NCBI GenBank assembly: GCA_018436725.1
Contig: JAHDKT010000022.1
Coordinates: forward strand, 62,001-126,000
Source of the DNA: Synergistaceae bacterium
GTDB taxonomy: Bacteria > Synergistota > Synergistia > Synergistales > Aminobacteriaceae
Length of the DNA stretch: 64,000 bases
Direction of reading: 5' to 3'
Shown: positions 24,661 through 34,161 of the stretch, one piece after another
Position numbering within the stretch: the first letter of the stretch is position 1
Layout: each line of letters begins with the position of its first letter
Translations under genes and position numbers: made by a program
The notes under the pieces: model-generated
Told to the model about the DNA's origin: nothing
Database searches by the model: none
Seen by the model: the letters and a program-made list of their open reading frames with translations, nothing else

Positions 24661-26742
24661 TTATCTGCCGTGCAGCCCCGCCACGTCGAGAATGAGCGCC
24701 ACGTTGCCGTCTCCGAGAATGGTTGCGCCGGCTATCCCCTTGATCTTGGAGAGAAAACGCCCGAGCGACTTGATGACGATGTCCTGCTGGCCGATCAGTT
24801 CGTCGACGATGAAACCGATCCTCGTTTTGCCCGTCTTGACGACAACGACCGGGTACTCGTCGCTCTCTTCCGCGGAAGCTCGCGGCGTGTGGAGCATCTT
24901 CGAAAGATCGCAGAGGGTGAGCACTTCTCCGCGAAGCAGGGTGGCAGGTGTGCCGTGCACTGTCTTGACGTTTTCCTTCTTCACCAGGATGGTTTCCTCG
25001 ACGTTCTCCAAAGGGAGGGCGTATGTCTCGTCCCCGACCTTGATCAGAAGCGCAAGGACGATCGCAAGCGTGAGGGGCAGTCTGACGAAGACACGGGTGC
25101 CGACTCCCAGTTCGGTGGAGATGTCGAACTGACCGCCGAGCGATTCCACTTTCGTCTTGACGGCATCCATCCCCACTCCTCTGCCGGAGACGTCGGTGAT
25201 CTTTTCCGCCATGCTGAAGCCGGGGAGGAAGATGAGGTGGATGATCTCCTCGTCGCTCATGGCGGCCGACTCTTCCTCGGTGATCACTCCGTTGGAGAGC
25301 GCCTTGGCGCGGACCTTCGCGGCGTCGATCCCCTTGCCGTCGTCGGTGACCTCGATGATGACGCCGCTCCCCTCCTGATAAGCCGAGATCTTGATGATTC
25401 CCTTGGAGGGTTTACCCGCTTTCTTCCGGTCCTCGGTCTTTTCGATGCCGTGATCTATGGAGTTTCTGATGATATGTACCATCGGCTCGCCGATCTCGTC
25501 GATGACCGTTCGGTCGAGTTCGGTCTCCTGCCCTTCCATGACCAATTCGATCTCCTTGCCGAGCGTCTTGGAAAGATCGCGCACAAGGCGGGGGAAACGC
25601 TCGAAGATGAACGAGACGGGGACCATCCGCAGCTTGGTTACAAGTTCCTGTATATCGCCGGAAATACGGCCGAGCTGCGAGAGCGGATCGTCGAACTCCC
25701 GCAGGTGCGCCTCCTGGACGAGGCGTTCTATACGGGCGCGACCGATGACCAGCTCGCCGACGAGGTTCATGAGCTTGTCGAGACGCCCGATATCGACGCG
25801 AACCGTTTGGCTCTGCTTCTTGGCCGTTTCCGATTTCCGCTGGGAGGGCGCCGCCGACTGGGTTGGGGAAGAGGGGTGTTTTTCTTCATGAGCCGCCGGG
25901 GCGGATTTCACCTTGGGCTCCGTTGGTCGGGAAACCTCGGCGGGTTCGCCCGCTCCGGCTTCAAGTACATCCTCCGCCGCAGGAGCGGTTCCGTCCGGAG
26001 AAGCCGACAGCTCTCTAATTCCGACCGAGGCAACCTCGCTCACTCTATTGACGGCGTCCTTCAGCGCGTCCGCCTTGTGATGGGTAGAGACGTATACGAG
26101 GAAATCGTGCGCGAATTCCTCGTTCTCCAAAGCTTCCACGGGAGGAACGGTCTTGATGATATCTCCCATCTCGTCGAGTCTGCTGACGACCATATAGGCG
26201 CGGGCGGCTTTCAAGAGACAATCCGAAGAGAGGGTGACCGACGCCTCGAAAACGCCGAACCCGAGAGCTGCCGCTTCGGAAACCCACTTTTTTTCCTGGC
26301 CGGAGAGTTCTTCATCCAACGTACTCTTTGCAACCGATGACTCCGCTCCGCGATTGGTCGTCGAGCCTCTGATGGCCTGAACGAGTTCCGCGGTATCCAC
26401 GGAAGCGTCGCTTCCGACGGTCCGGATGGCGTCGACCATCGACTGGAGGGTGTCGAGGGCTCGGAAGAGTAGATCGATATCCCCGGCGTTCAGTGAATAC
26501 TCACCTTTTCGGACGGCGTCGAGCATGTCCTCCATGGCGTGGGTGAGCGAAGCCATCCTGTCGAAACCCATTGTAGCCGACATCCCTTTGAGAGTGTGGG
26601 CCGACCTGAAGATCTCGGCGATCGCCTCCGAATTTCCCGGATCTTTTTCGATCACGAGCGTAAGATCGTCGAGGTGCTTGAGGTTGTCCCCCGCTTCATC
26701 GAGGAAAGCCCCCATATACTGGCTCATATCCATATTCGTCAT
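24661..26742 (-). CDS. cheA: Chemotaxis histidine kinase CheA
   Basis: A 693-residue kinase that phosphorylates CheY and CheB in response to receptors. Domains in order are: HPt domain P1 with phospho-His49 in AHTLKGMSA; a second domain (about 160-245) in the place of P2; a Pro/Ser-rich linker; dimerisation P3 (about 310-380, RLDKLMNLVGELVIG); the HATPase domain P4 (about 385-550, with HIIRNSIDHGIE and DDGKGID); and the CheW-like P5 (about 555-690). All catalytic boxes look intact. It lies 39 bases after cheB. Confidence 0.95.
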   Translation of the reverse strand: MTNMDMSQYMGAFLDEAGDNLKHLDDLTLVIEKDPGNSEAIAEIFRSAHTLKGMSATMGFDRMASLTHAMEDMLDAVRKGEYSLNAGDIDLLFRALDTLQSMVDAIRTVGSDASVDTAELVQAIRGSTTNRGAESSVAKSTLDEELSGQEKKWVSEAAALGFGVFEASVTLSSDCLLKAARAYMVVSRLDEMGDIIKTVPPVEALENEEFAHDFLVYVSTHHKADALKDAVNRVSEVASVGIRELSASPDGTAPAAEDVLEAGAGEPAEVSRPTEPKVKSAPAAHEEKHPSSPTQSAAPSQRKSETAKKQSQTVRVDIGRLDKLMNLVGELVIGRARIERLVQEAHLREFDDPLSQLGRISGDIQELVTKLRMVPVSFIFERFPRLVRDLSKTLGKEIELVMEGQETELDRTVIDEIGEPMVHIIRNSIDHGIEKTEDRKKAGKPSKGIIKISAYQEGSGVIIEVTDDGKGIDAAKVRAKALSNGVITEEESAAMSDEEIIHLIFLPGFSMAEKITDVSGRGVGMDAVKTKVESLGGQFDISTELGVGTRVFVRLPLTLAIVLALLIKVGDETYALPLENVEETILVKKENVKTVHGTPATLLRGEVLTLCDLSKMLHTPRASAEESDEYPVVVVKTGKTRIGFIVDELIGQQDIVIKSLGRFLSKIKGIAGATILGDGNVALILDVAGLHGR

Positions 26743-26781
26743 GGCAGATCATCTCCAGCCTTGTAAAGTCGTGTCATGTCT

Positions 26782-27864
26782 CTATTCTCTCACGCTTCGG
26801 ACCATAGCCTCGGGGATGGAATAGAGCGGAAGCAACTCGTCCACCACACCCTGTTCGACGGCGGCCTTCGGCATTCCGTACACCACGCACGTCTCCTGAG
26901 ATTCGGCGATAATGCGCGCCCCTTTCGACTTGAGCGCGGAAGCCCCGTCGGCGCCGTCGCGACCCATTCCCGTAAGGATGACGCCTACAGTGTTGCCCCC
27001 GACCTCGTCCGCTACGCTCAGGAAAAGGATGTTCGCGGACGGCTTCACGGAGAGAAGCGGCGGAGCATCCGAAAGAGCGCAGACAAGCTTGCCCGGCGAC
27101 CGTTTTCTCACAACCATATGATACCCTCCCGGAGCGACTACGGCTAGCCCCGGACGCAATTCCGTACCTTCCGCCCCTTCCACGACATCCAGTTCCGAGA
27201 GAGAGTCGAGGCGTTTCGCGAAGGAGAGCGTAAAATCCTTCGGCATATGCTGCACGATGACGATCGGCACAGGGAAATCTCCGGGTATCTGTGAAAGCAG
27301 CTGCTGCAACGCTCTGGGACCTCCCGTCGAAGAGGCTACGGCGACTATTTCCGGCCGCCCCTTTCTCCACCGCGCGGAGAACTGCTCCACGGGACGCTGA
27401 AGAGGCGGCGGTAGAGACTGCGAGCGAAGCTCGCGCCGCTCTCGGGCAACCGCAATACGCGCCGTGCTCGCCGCCAAGACCTTTGCAATGAGATCGGAGG
27501 AGACGTCCCGCATATTAAGCGAAACATGCCCCGAAGGTTTGGCAACGAAATCGACCGCTCCTGCCGAGAGAGCCCGTAACGTAATCTGGGCGCCCTCCTG
27601 CGTGAGACTGCTCACCATGATCACAGGGAGAGGGCGACGCTTCATGATCTCTTCAAGAGTTGCCAGACCGTCCTTTTTAGGCATCTCGACATCGAGCGTA
27701 ATCACAGTCGGAGAAAGCTCTTCGATCTTTCGAAGGGCATCCTCGCCGTCCCGCGCGGTTCCGACGACCTCCATCCTCGGATCCGCTCCCAGTATATCGC
27801 TGAGCACCTTCCTCATGAAAGACGAATCATCAACTACAAGCACTCGAATTTTCGACTCTGCCAT
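26782..27864 (-). CDS. cheB: Chemotaxis response regulator methylesterase CheB
   Basis: A 360-residue two-domain protein that removes methyl groups from chemoreceptors. The receiver domain (1-125) has the acidic pair Asp12/Asp13 and phospho-acceptor Asp58. The esterase domain (about 170-360) has catalytic Ser179 in ASSTGG, His206 in QHMP and Asp in GMGRDGADG. cheR is not in the window. It lies 18 bases after the PilZ gene. Confidence 0.95.
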   Translation of the reverse strand: MAESKIRVLVVDDSSFMRKVLSDILGADPRMEVVGTARDGEDALRKIEELSPTVITLDVEMPKKDGLATLEEIMKRRPLPVIMVSSLTQEGAQITLRALSAGAVDFVAKPSGHVSLNMRDVSSDLIAKVLAASTARIAVARERRELRSQSLPPPLQRPVEQFSARWRKGRPEIVAVASSTGGPRALQQLLSQIPGDFPVPIVIVQHMPKDFTLSFAKRLDSLSELDVVEGAEGTELRPGLAVVAPGGYHMVVRKRSPGKLVCALSDAPPLLSVKPSANILFLSVADEVGGNTVGVILTGMGRDGADGASALKSKGARIIAESQETCVVYGMPKAAVEQGVVDELLPLYSIPEAMVRSVRE

Positions 27865-27882
27865 GACTATTCCCTTCGCTCT

Positions 27883-28554
27883 CTATAATTGACGTCCCGC
27901 AAGTTCCTGCTGACGAATGTATCCTCCAAGCGGCTTTTCTATAAAAGCGGGCATCCCTTCAAAGGCAACTCCCAACTCCCATACATTGTTTTTCGGAAAC
28001 TTCCGGACCAGCTTGCCCACCAGCAGATGCTTTTTCTCCTGAAGCGGAATCTCGACCAAATAGCGCGCCCCCTCGGGAAACAGGCGCTCCTTCTCGGGGA
28101 GCACGACAAAGCCAATGCCGCCCAAGCTGATATCCTTCGCGTTGACAAACGCCCACTCTTCTTTTTCGGGTCTGTACTCCTCGCCCTCAAGGCGGAAAAA
28201 ACCGACTTTCAAGAGACACGGCACGCGAACAAAAAAACGCCGCTGTATCTTGCGAGCCTCTCCGACGGGGATCACCCAGAGAAGAGGAAGAGCATCGCGG
28301 ACCAATCCCTTCGATATGGAAACCACCGAGAAAAACAGGGCGCCTCCCGTCTCCACGCTCATCTTGAGCTGCACGTTACGATGCACGGGGAGAAGCGCTC
28401 CCCCCATCATCGGGTGGGCAAGCCCCACGGCCTCGGTATCGACATCCTCCAACCTTGAGGGGTAAGTACCTTTATAGAGCCCCGCGTCGATTATAAGCGA
28501 CACCTTGCTTCCGATACAGCCGGCCAGCATCGCGAGAAATTCGCCGGATTCCAT
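27883..28554 (-). CDS. PilZ-domain flagellar brake protein (YcgR-like)
   Basis: A 223-residue protein with an N-terminal YcgR-type beta domain (about 1-100) and a C-terminal PilZ domain (about 105-220). The c-di-GMP-binding motifs are present: RRFFVRV (the RxxxR box) and KDISLGGIGF (the D-x-S-x-x-G box). Such proteins slow motors or reduce reversals when c-di-GMP is high. I chose the second ATG, 28554, because GGGAGG is 6 bases upstream; the first ATG is too close. It overlaps nothing but is 2 bases after the flhG stop, which indicates coupling. Confidence 0.87.
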   Translation of the reverse strand: MESGEFLAMLAGCIGSKVSLIIDAGLYKGTYPSRLEDVDTEAVGLAHPMMGGALLPVHRNVQLKMSVETGGALFFSVVSISKGLVRDALPLLWVIPVGEARKIQRRFFVRVPCLLKVGFFRLEGEEYRPEKEEWAFVNAKDISLGGIGFVVLPEKERLFPEGARYLVEIPLQEKKHLLVGKLVRKFPKNNVWELGVAFEGMPAFIEKPLGGYIRQQELAGRQL

Positions 28555-28556
28555 GA

Positions 28557-29477
28557 TCATCCTCCCAGTCCCAAGCTTCTGGCGAGACGAAAGAAGAATG
28601 ATTTCACACCTCTTCCCGCCGGGGGCTCCACCTCGTCGTCGATTCTCGCAAGTTCGGCGGCTAGGGCGGCGATATCTCTGCTCGCCTGGCACGTCGGGTT
28701 CGCCAGAAAAAACGGAATACGCATCCGTACTGCCTTTCCGACATTCTCATCCAGAAGTATCGCCCCGCCGTAGGCCACCGAAAGACTGAGAAATTGGTTC
28801 GCGGCCATCTGAATTCTCTCGGCGACTTCGCTTCCCTCCGAACGGGAAGTCGCCATATTGACAACAAGAGTAATCTCGATCTTGCTTCCGGTATTGATGG
28901 CCAGCGTTTTGAGTACGCCGTACGCATCCCGTATCGAGGTGGGCTCCGGTGTTGTGATCAAGATCGTCAAATCCGCAGCCACGCCGAACGAAAGGGTGTT
29001 CCTATGGATTCCGGCCCCGGTATCGATCAGCAGTATGTCGGCGACGCCCTCCAAAGCGGCCAGCTTGTCAATAAGAAGCGACTGCGCGTCATCTCCGAGT
29101 TCAGCAAGCTCCTGAACTCCCGGTCCACCCGGGAGCAGCAGCACACCGTTGTCCAAAGCGACAAGTACCTCGTCCACGCTTCGCTGGCCTTTCACAAGAT
29201 GAGCCAGTGTATATTTCGGCGAGATGCCGCAGAGCAAATCCACATTCGCCATCCCGAGATCGGCGTCGAGAATCACAACGCGCTTCCCGGTCTTGGAGAG
29301 CGCCATTGCGAGGTTGACGGCAAGGTTGCTCTTTCCCACGCCGCCTTTTCCGCTGAGTACGGCTATCGAGCGTAGGCCGGAAAGACCGCGAACGCCCCTT
29401 CGGCGACTTTCAACGATTCGCCGAAGCTCTCCCGCCTGATCATGGTGCGGCGCTACGCGCTCACGCACCGCCGCCAT
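28557..29477 (-). CDS. flhG: MinD-type ATPase FlhG (FleN/YlxH)
   Basis: A 306-residue P-loop ATPase controlling flagellar number with FlhF. The N-terminal DQAGELRR motif (residues 13-20) is the FlhF-activating helix of FlhG. The deviant Walker A is GKGGVGKSNLA (about 43-53), with LDADLGMANVDLL and IDTGAG downstream. A membrane-targeting amphipathic segment is plausible at the C-terminus (KSFFFRLARSLGL). It overlaps the end of flhF by 17 bases. Confidence 0.92.
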   Translation of the reverse strand: MAAVRERVAPHHDQAGELRRIVESRRRGVRGLSGLRSIAVLSGKGGVGKSNLAVNLAMALSKTGKRVVILDADLGMANVDLLCGISPKYTLAHLVKGQRSVDEVLVALDNGVLLLPGGPGVQELAELGDDAQSLLIDKLAALEGVADILLIDTGAGIHRNTLSFGVAADLTILITTPEPTSIRDAYGVLKTLAINTGSKIEITLVVNMATSRSEGSEVAERIQMAANQFLSLSVAYGGAILLDENVGKAVRMRIPFFLANPTCQASRDIAALAAELARIDDEVEPPAGRGVKSFFFRLARSLGLGG

Positions 29478-30852
29478 CCCCCTTCTTCTTAAGAAGCAGT
29501 TCGGCCAGCCGGGATCCCTTGGCGACTTCGATATCGTTCGGAACGTTCTGCCCGGTCGTAAAAAAGGAGACTGGTTTATCGAAATCGAGCAGAATATTCA
29601 GCAACGCGCCGTATGTCGTGGTCTCGTCGAGTTTTGAAAACAGCACGTGGGTAAGGGGGATGACCCCCATTCGCTTGATGACGTCGAGCATATCCCGGTA
29701 CTTCATATTCGCCGGAAGCACAAGATGCACCGCATCGGGACGGAACGCTTCGTAAAGCACCCGGATCTCCTCCACTCGGCGGCTGTCCTTTTGCGAACGC
29801 CCGGCCGTATCGAGAAGGAGAAGATCCGCCTTCCTATAGCGGTCCACGATGTCCGGAATCTCGTTGGCGTCGTAGACGACATCGATAGGCACGCAGAGAA
29901 TCTTCGCGTAGGTCCTCAGCTGCTCGGGAGCGGCGATACGGTACGTATCGGCCGTAAGAAAAACGACATTTTTCTTCTCCCAGAGAGAGTGTATCGCCGC
30001 CAGCTTGGCAATCGTGGTTGTTTTTCCCACTCCGGTAGGACCTATGAGCATAACCCGTCCGCCGCCGAGAGCATCCCAGGTATTATCGGCGGCGACAGGA
30101 ATTCTTCCTGCAAGCCACTCCGAAAAATTTGAACTCGGGGTTGCCGATTCGTATTCTCGCACGAGTTTCCGCGCATGTTCTTCGCTTACATCCTCCGCAG
30201 TCAGGTGGAAAAGAAGTTCCTCCATTTGCGGAAGCCGCCGCCCGCCGTCTTGGAAGGAGATTTCGGACAACCGGGGGATCACGGGAAGCGGCGAAGTTGC
30301 TTCCTTCTCCGATTCCAGTCTTTTAAGTACTCTGTCGAGACGATCCGAAAGTTCGCCGACCTCGCGTTCAAGTTTCGTCCTGTACTCCAGCTCCGAAACG
30401 GTTTTTTTTTCGGTGGCAAGCTCGCGGCCGCGTGCGGAAATTTCCGCCCTGTCGGGATCGGCGGCCGGCCGCGGAAACATATTCGGCGGCGTTTTCGCCA
30501 CAGGCGAATACACTCCTGCACCCGCAGGAGCGCTTCGCCCGGAGAGCAGGCCTGCCTCGGTCGACGTGACCCCCTCTTCGGAGGCCGCCATGGCCTGTTT
30601 GAACTCGAGCAATTTCTGAAAGGCAGCCAGCCGCTCTTTCTTCTCGCTGTCCGTTTCGCTTCTTTTCTCCTCGGTTTCAAGGATCCCCGCAGTCACCTGA
30701 AGCACAGTCCGGCGAAAGAACCCGAGGAATCCTCCGGTTTTTACAAGGCGCTGGGAGAGGATGGCAGCATCGGGTCCGAGACGGTCGCGCGCCGTCCGGA
30801 ACGCCTCCGCTTCGTCGTTTGCTTCGAAGGTAATCTGAGATCGCACACGCAT
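29461..30852 (-). CDS. flhF: SRP-type GTPase FlhF
   Basis: A 463-residue SRP-like GTPase that sets the location of flagella. An N-terminal basic domain B (about 1-200, variable and low-complexity between 75 and 150) is followed by the N and G domains. G1 is [10 protein letters not shown] (about residue 267), with TADTYRIAAPEQL, LLLDTAGRS and FSKLDETTTYG after it. The ATG at 30852 was preferred to 30858 for its GGAG spacing (9 bases). It follows flhA almost without a gap. Confidence 0.93.
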   Translation of the reverse strand: MRVRSQITFEANDEAEAFRTARDRLGPDAAILSQRLVKTGGFLGFFRRTVLQVTAGILETEEKRSETDSEKKERLAAFQKLLEFKQAMAASEEGVTSTEAGLLSGRSAPAGAGVYSPVAKTPPNMFPRPAADPDRAEISARGRELATEKKTVSELEYRTKLEREVGELSDRLDRVLKRLESEKEATSPLPVIPRLSEISFQDGGRRLPQMEELLFHLTAEDVSEEHARKLVREYESATPSSNFSEWLAGRIPVAADNTWDALGGGRVMLIGPTGVGKTTTIAKLAAIHSLWEKKNVVFLTADTYRIAAPEQLRTYAKILCVPIDVVYDANEIPDIVDRYRKADLLLLDTAGRSQKDSRRVEEIRVLYEAFRPDAVHLVLPANMKYRDMLDVIKRMGVIPLTHVLFSKLDETTTYGALLNILLDFDKPVSFFTTGQNVPNDIEVAKGSRLAELLLKKKGDGGGA

Positions 30853-30858
30853 AGCCAT

Positions 30859-32994
30859 TTACTCCACCATCCCGATCGATTTGAGCTGTACGCCCTGAGA
30901 TATTTCATTATAGGATATCACGAACAACGTTGGCAACGACCCTTCAAGAATTCGGCGCACAATAAGACGGACATCGGGGTGTACCAGAAGCACGGGAACA
31001 AAACCCTTCATGGACATCTCCTCCACCGCCCGCGCCACGACCGCCATCATCTTCTGCACCTCGCGGGGATCCATATTGAACTGCCAGCCCCGCATCAGAT
31101 CGCCGTCAACGGCCTCCTTCACCTTCTGCTCCCAGTTGGGGGAAAGAGTGGCGACGGTGACGACGCCGGACTCGTCCTGAATCTTGAGCGTAATCAGCCG
31201 GGCGAGCGACTCGCGCACCCGCTCGGTGAGGAAATCGACGCTCCGTGAAACCTTTCCGTAGTCCGCCAGAGATTCGAAGATGCTTACGAGGTCCCGCACA
31301 GGAACCTGCTCCCTGACGAGATTCTGCAGAACTTTCTGGATCTCCCCGAGCGAGAGGGCGGACGTCATCTCGTCGACCACCGCGGGCGCGGCTTCCTTCA
31401 CCATGTCCGTGAGCTTCTGCACCTCCTGCCGCGTCAGCAGGTCGGCTCCGTACCGTTTTATGGTCTCGGAAAGGTGCGTCGCCAGTACCGACGGCGCGTC
31501 GACAACCGTGTACCCCATGGACTCGGCCTTGTCGCGCATCTCCGGGGGAATCCAGACGGCGGGCAGCCCGAAGGCCGGCTCGGTTGTGGGAATCCCGACG
31601 AGATCCTCTTCCGCGCCCCCGGTATTCATGGCGAGATAGTGATCCGGGAGCAGCTCTCCCCTGCCTGTCTCGGCTCCCTTGACACGGAGAATGTACTCCG
31701 TCGGCTTGATCTGAATGTTGTCGCGGATTCGTATCGGCGGGACGACGATTCCAAGCTCCATCGCCATCTGCTTTCGGATCGTTCCGATACGGTCGAGCAT
31801 GTCTCCCCCCTGAGACGGGTCCACAAGCGGGATGAGGGCGTATCCTATCTCCGCCTCCATCGGATCGACCGTCAACAGGCGCATCACATCCTCCGGAGAA
31901 GCGGGAGCGGGTTTCGGCGCTTCGCCTGCGGGAGCGCCGGGGGCGCCTTCCTTGCGCCCCTCCCTCTTCTTGCCGCCGACCTCCTCCTGGATTTTTCCCT
32001 CACGGTATACCCAGTACCCCATCAGGCAGAGAAAAGCTCCTAGAAGCAGGAAAGGAATCTTGGGAAGACCAGGCACCAATGCAAGAGCGAAAAGAAGCAC
32101 GGATCCGATGAAAAGGGGCCTCGGATACGCGGTAAGCGAGGAGAAGATATCCTTGCCGAGGTCCGTCTGCCCGGCGGCGCGGGTCACGATGACGCCTGTC
32201 GCCGTCGAGAAGAGCAGCGCGGGAATCTGAGAGACCAGACCGTCGCCCACGGTCAGAAGGCTGTAGGTCGAAAGCGCTCTCTCCAGGGGAAAGCCCCGTT
32301 GCAGGACGCCGATGGCAAGACCGCCCACGATGTTGATGATCGTGATGATCAGGCCGGCGATAGCGTCGCCCTTGACGAACTTGGAGGCGCCGTCCATCGC
32401 TCCGTAGAAGTCCGCTTCCCTTTGAATGGTAAGACGCCGATCCTTGGCTCCCGCGTCGTCGATCAAACCCGCGTTCAGATCCGCGTCGATGGCCATCTGT
32501 TTGCCCGGCATCGCGTCGAGCGTAAAGCGCGCGGCAACCTCCGCAACGCGCTCGGCGCCCTTGGTGATGACGATGAACTGGATGATGACGAGTATCAGGA
32601 AGACTACCGCGCCCACGACGTAGTTTCCTCCGACGACGAACGTACCGAATGCGTTGATGACGTCGCCCGCGTCGGCCTGCAACAGAATGAGCCTCGTCGT
32701 GGAGACGTTCAGCGCGAGGCGGAAGAGCGTGACGATGAGCAGCAGCGTCGGAAAGGCGGCAAGGTCGAGCGCGCGCTGCGCGTAGAAGGTCGCCAGCAGC
32801 ACGACCACGCCGATGGTGATGTTCGCCGAGAGCAGCACGTCGAGAAGCCATGTAGGCAGGGGGATGACCATCATCACGACGATGAGGATCACCAGGAAGG
32901 CCATACCTATATCCGAATAATGGAGCATTTTTTTGAATGGAGACATTCCTGCGGTGGTTTCCTGCACTTTTCCCATCCTTCCGTTCTCGTTCAT
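30859..32994 (-). CDS. flhA: Flagellar export gate protein FlhA
   Basis: A 711-residue core component of the flagellar type III export gate. Eight membrane segments occupy about residues 28-345, including the FHIPEP-region LVSQIPALLFSTATGVIVTRA and the RALDLAAFPTLLLIVTLFRLALN stretch. A charged Gly/Ala/Pro-rich linker (about 345-375) precedes the cytoplasmic domain (about 380-711), which docks chaperone-substrate complexes and ends in IGMVE. Length is normal. The ATG at 32994 starts 12 bases after flhB. Confidence 0.96.
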   Translation of the reverse strand: MNENGRMGKVQETTAGMSPFKKMLHYSDIGMAFLVILIVVMMVIPLPTWLLDVLLSANITIGVVVLLATFYAQRALDLAAFPTLLLIVTLFRLALNVSTTRLILLQADAGDVINAFGTFVVGGNYVVGAVVFLILVIIQFIVITKGAERVAEVAARFTLDAMPGKQMAIDADLNAGLIDDAGAKDRRLTIQREADFYGAMDGASKFVKGDAIAGLIITIINIVGGLAIGVLQRGFPLERALSTYSLLTVGDGLVSQIPALLFSTATGVIVTRAAGQTDLGKDIFSSLTAYPRPLFIGSVLLFALALVPGLPKIPFLLLGAFLCLMGYWVYREGKIQEEVGGKKREGRKEGAPGAPAGEAPKPAPASPEDVMRLLTVDPMEAEIGYALIPLVDPSQGGDMLDRIGTIRKQMAMELGIVVPPIRIRDNIQIKPTEYILRVKGAETGRGELLPDHYLAMNTGGAEEDLVGIPTTEPAFGLPAVWIPPEMRDKAESMGYTVVDAPSVLATHLSETIKRYGADLLTRQEVQKLTDMVKEAAPAVVDEMTSALSLGEIQKVLQNLVREQVPVRDLVSIFESLADYGKVSRSVDFLTERVRESLARLITLKIQDESGVVTVATLSPNWEQKVKEAVDGDLMRGWQFNMDPREVQKMMAVVARAVEEMSMKGFVPVLLVHPDVRLIVRRILEGSLPTLFVISYNEISQGVQLKSIGMVE

Positions 32995-33006
32995 ATCCGT
33001 CCTATT

Positions 33007-34161
33007 TTACATGAAAACAGCCGATCGGCGGGGATCTTCGGAAGAGGAAACGCCGGATCGGGGCGAAGCTCCGCCTTTCTTTTTCGACCCCTTCAGCTTG
33101 TAGATGAAAGCGAGCACCTCGGCCATAGCCTTGTACAGATGCTCCGGGATCTCATCCCCTATCTCCATGGTTTCGAAAATAGCCCTCGCAAGCGGTTTGT
33201 TCTCCACCACGGGGACTCCGTGCTCTTCAGCAAGTTCACGAATCTTGGCCGCGACGAAGCCGCTCCCCTTGGCAACCAAAACAGGAGCCTCCATAATCTC
33301 GCGGTCGTATTCGAGGGCGACGGCAAGGTGCGTCGGGTTTGTGATCACCACATCGGCCTTGGGAACGGAGGACATCATTCTGCTGCGCGCCAGCTCGCGC
33401 TGCTTCTGACGGATTTTGCTCTTTATCTGGGGGTCGCCCTCCATCTGCTTGTACTCTTCTTTCAACTCCTGCTTGCTCATCTTGATCGAGCGTTCGAACT
33501 CCCACTTCTGATAGCCGTAGTCGAAAACGGCGATGACAAGCAGCAGAAAGGCAAGGCGGAAACTGAGACTGAGCAGCTTGGAAAAGAGCTGCGACACCCC
33601 GATCTCAAGGGGAAATCGGATCGCCGCGACTAGTTCGGGGGTATCTTTCTGCATCGCGAAATAGATCACCATCGCGAAAAGAGCCGCCTTGAGCAGCCCC
33701 TTGAAAAGCTCCACGAGGGAACGGAGGGAGATGACTTTTTTCAACCCCGAAATCGGGTTGAACCGATCCATTTTCGGAATCAGCGGCTTCGGTGTCAGCT
33801 CGATACCCACCTGGGCCACCGTCACAATGAGCGCGCCTATCGAGACGATCAGTCCGAGCGGGAGCCACGGCAGAATCGCGGCGGGGATCGCCTCGCGGGA
33901 GAGCACGCCGAACCACCCCGGTTCGCGTATGGTGTTTCCACCCATGAAGGCGATCATCTCGACCAGCAGGGTCTTCATAAAGGAGTACATGAATCGGCCG
34001 AAGACGACCAACGCGAAAAGGCCGGTAAGGATGACCACTGCGGCGCCGAGATCCTGACTTTTGGCCACCCGCCCCTCTTCCCGCTCCTTTCTCCGTTTTC
34101 TCGGGGTTGCAGGTTCGGTTCGTTCCTGTGCGAAGAACTGGAGATCGAATCTCAGCGCCAC
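33007..34161 (-). CDS. flhB: Flagellar export switch protein FlhB
   Basis: A 384-residue export gate protein that switches substrate specificity from rod/hook to filament. The GTG at 34161 gives the family start ALRFDLQFFAQE; it overlaps the end of fliR by 10 bases. Four membrane segments (about 30-215) are followed by the cytoplasmic domain with the self-cleavage site N-P-T-H in VITNPTHLAVALEYD (about residue 270). The C-terminal tail is Lys/Ser-rich. The much longer open frame upstream is fliR read in another frame. Confidence 0.94.
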   Translation of the reverse strand: MALRFDLQFFAQERTEPATPRKRRKEREEGRVAKSQDLGAAVVILTGLFALVVFGRFMYSFMKTLLVEMIAFMGGNTIREPGWFGVLSREAIPAAILPWLPLGLIVSIGALIVTVAQVGIELTPKPLIPKMDRFNPISGLKKVISLRSLVELFKGLLKAALFAMVIYFAMQKDTPELVAAIRFPLEIGVSQLFSKLLSLSFRLAFLLLVIAVFDYGYQKWEFERSIKMSKQELKEEYKQMEGDPQIKSKIRQKQRELARSRMMSSVPKADVVITNPTHLAVALEYDREIMEAPVLVAKGSGFVAAKIRELAEEHGVPVVENKPLARAIFETMEIGDEIPEHLYKAMAEVLAFIYKLKGSKKKGGASPRSGVSSSEDPRRSAVFM

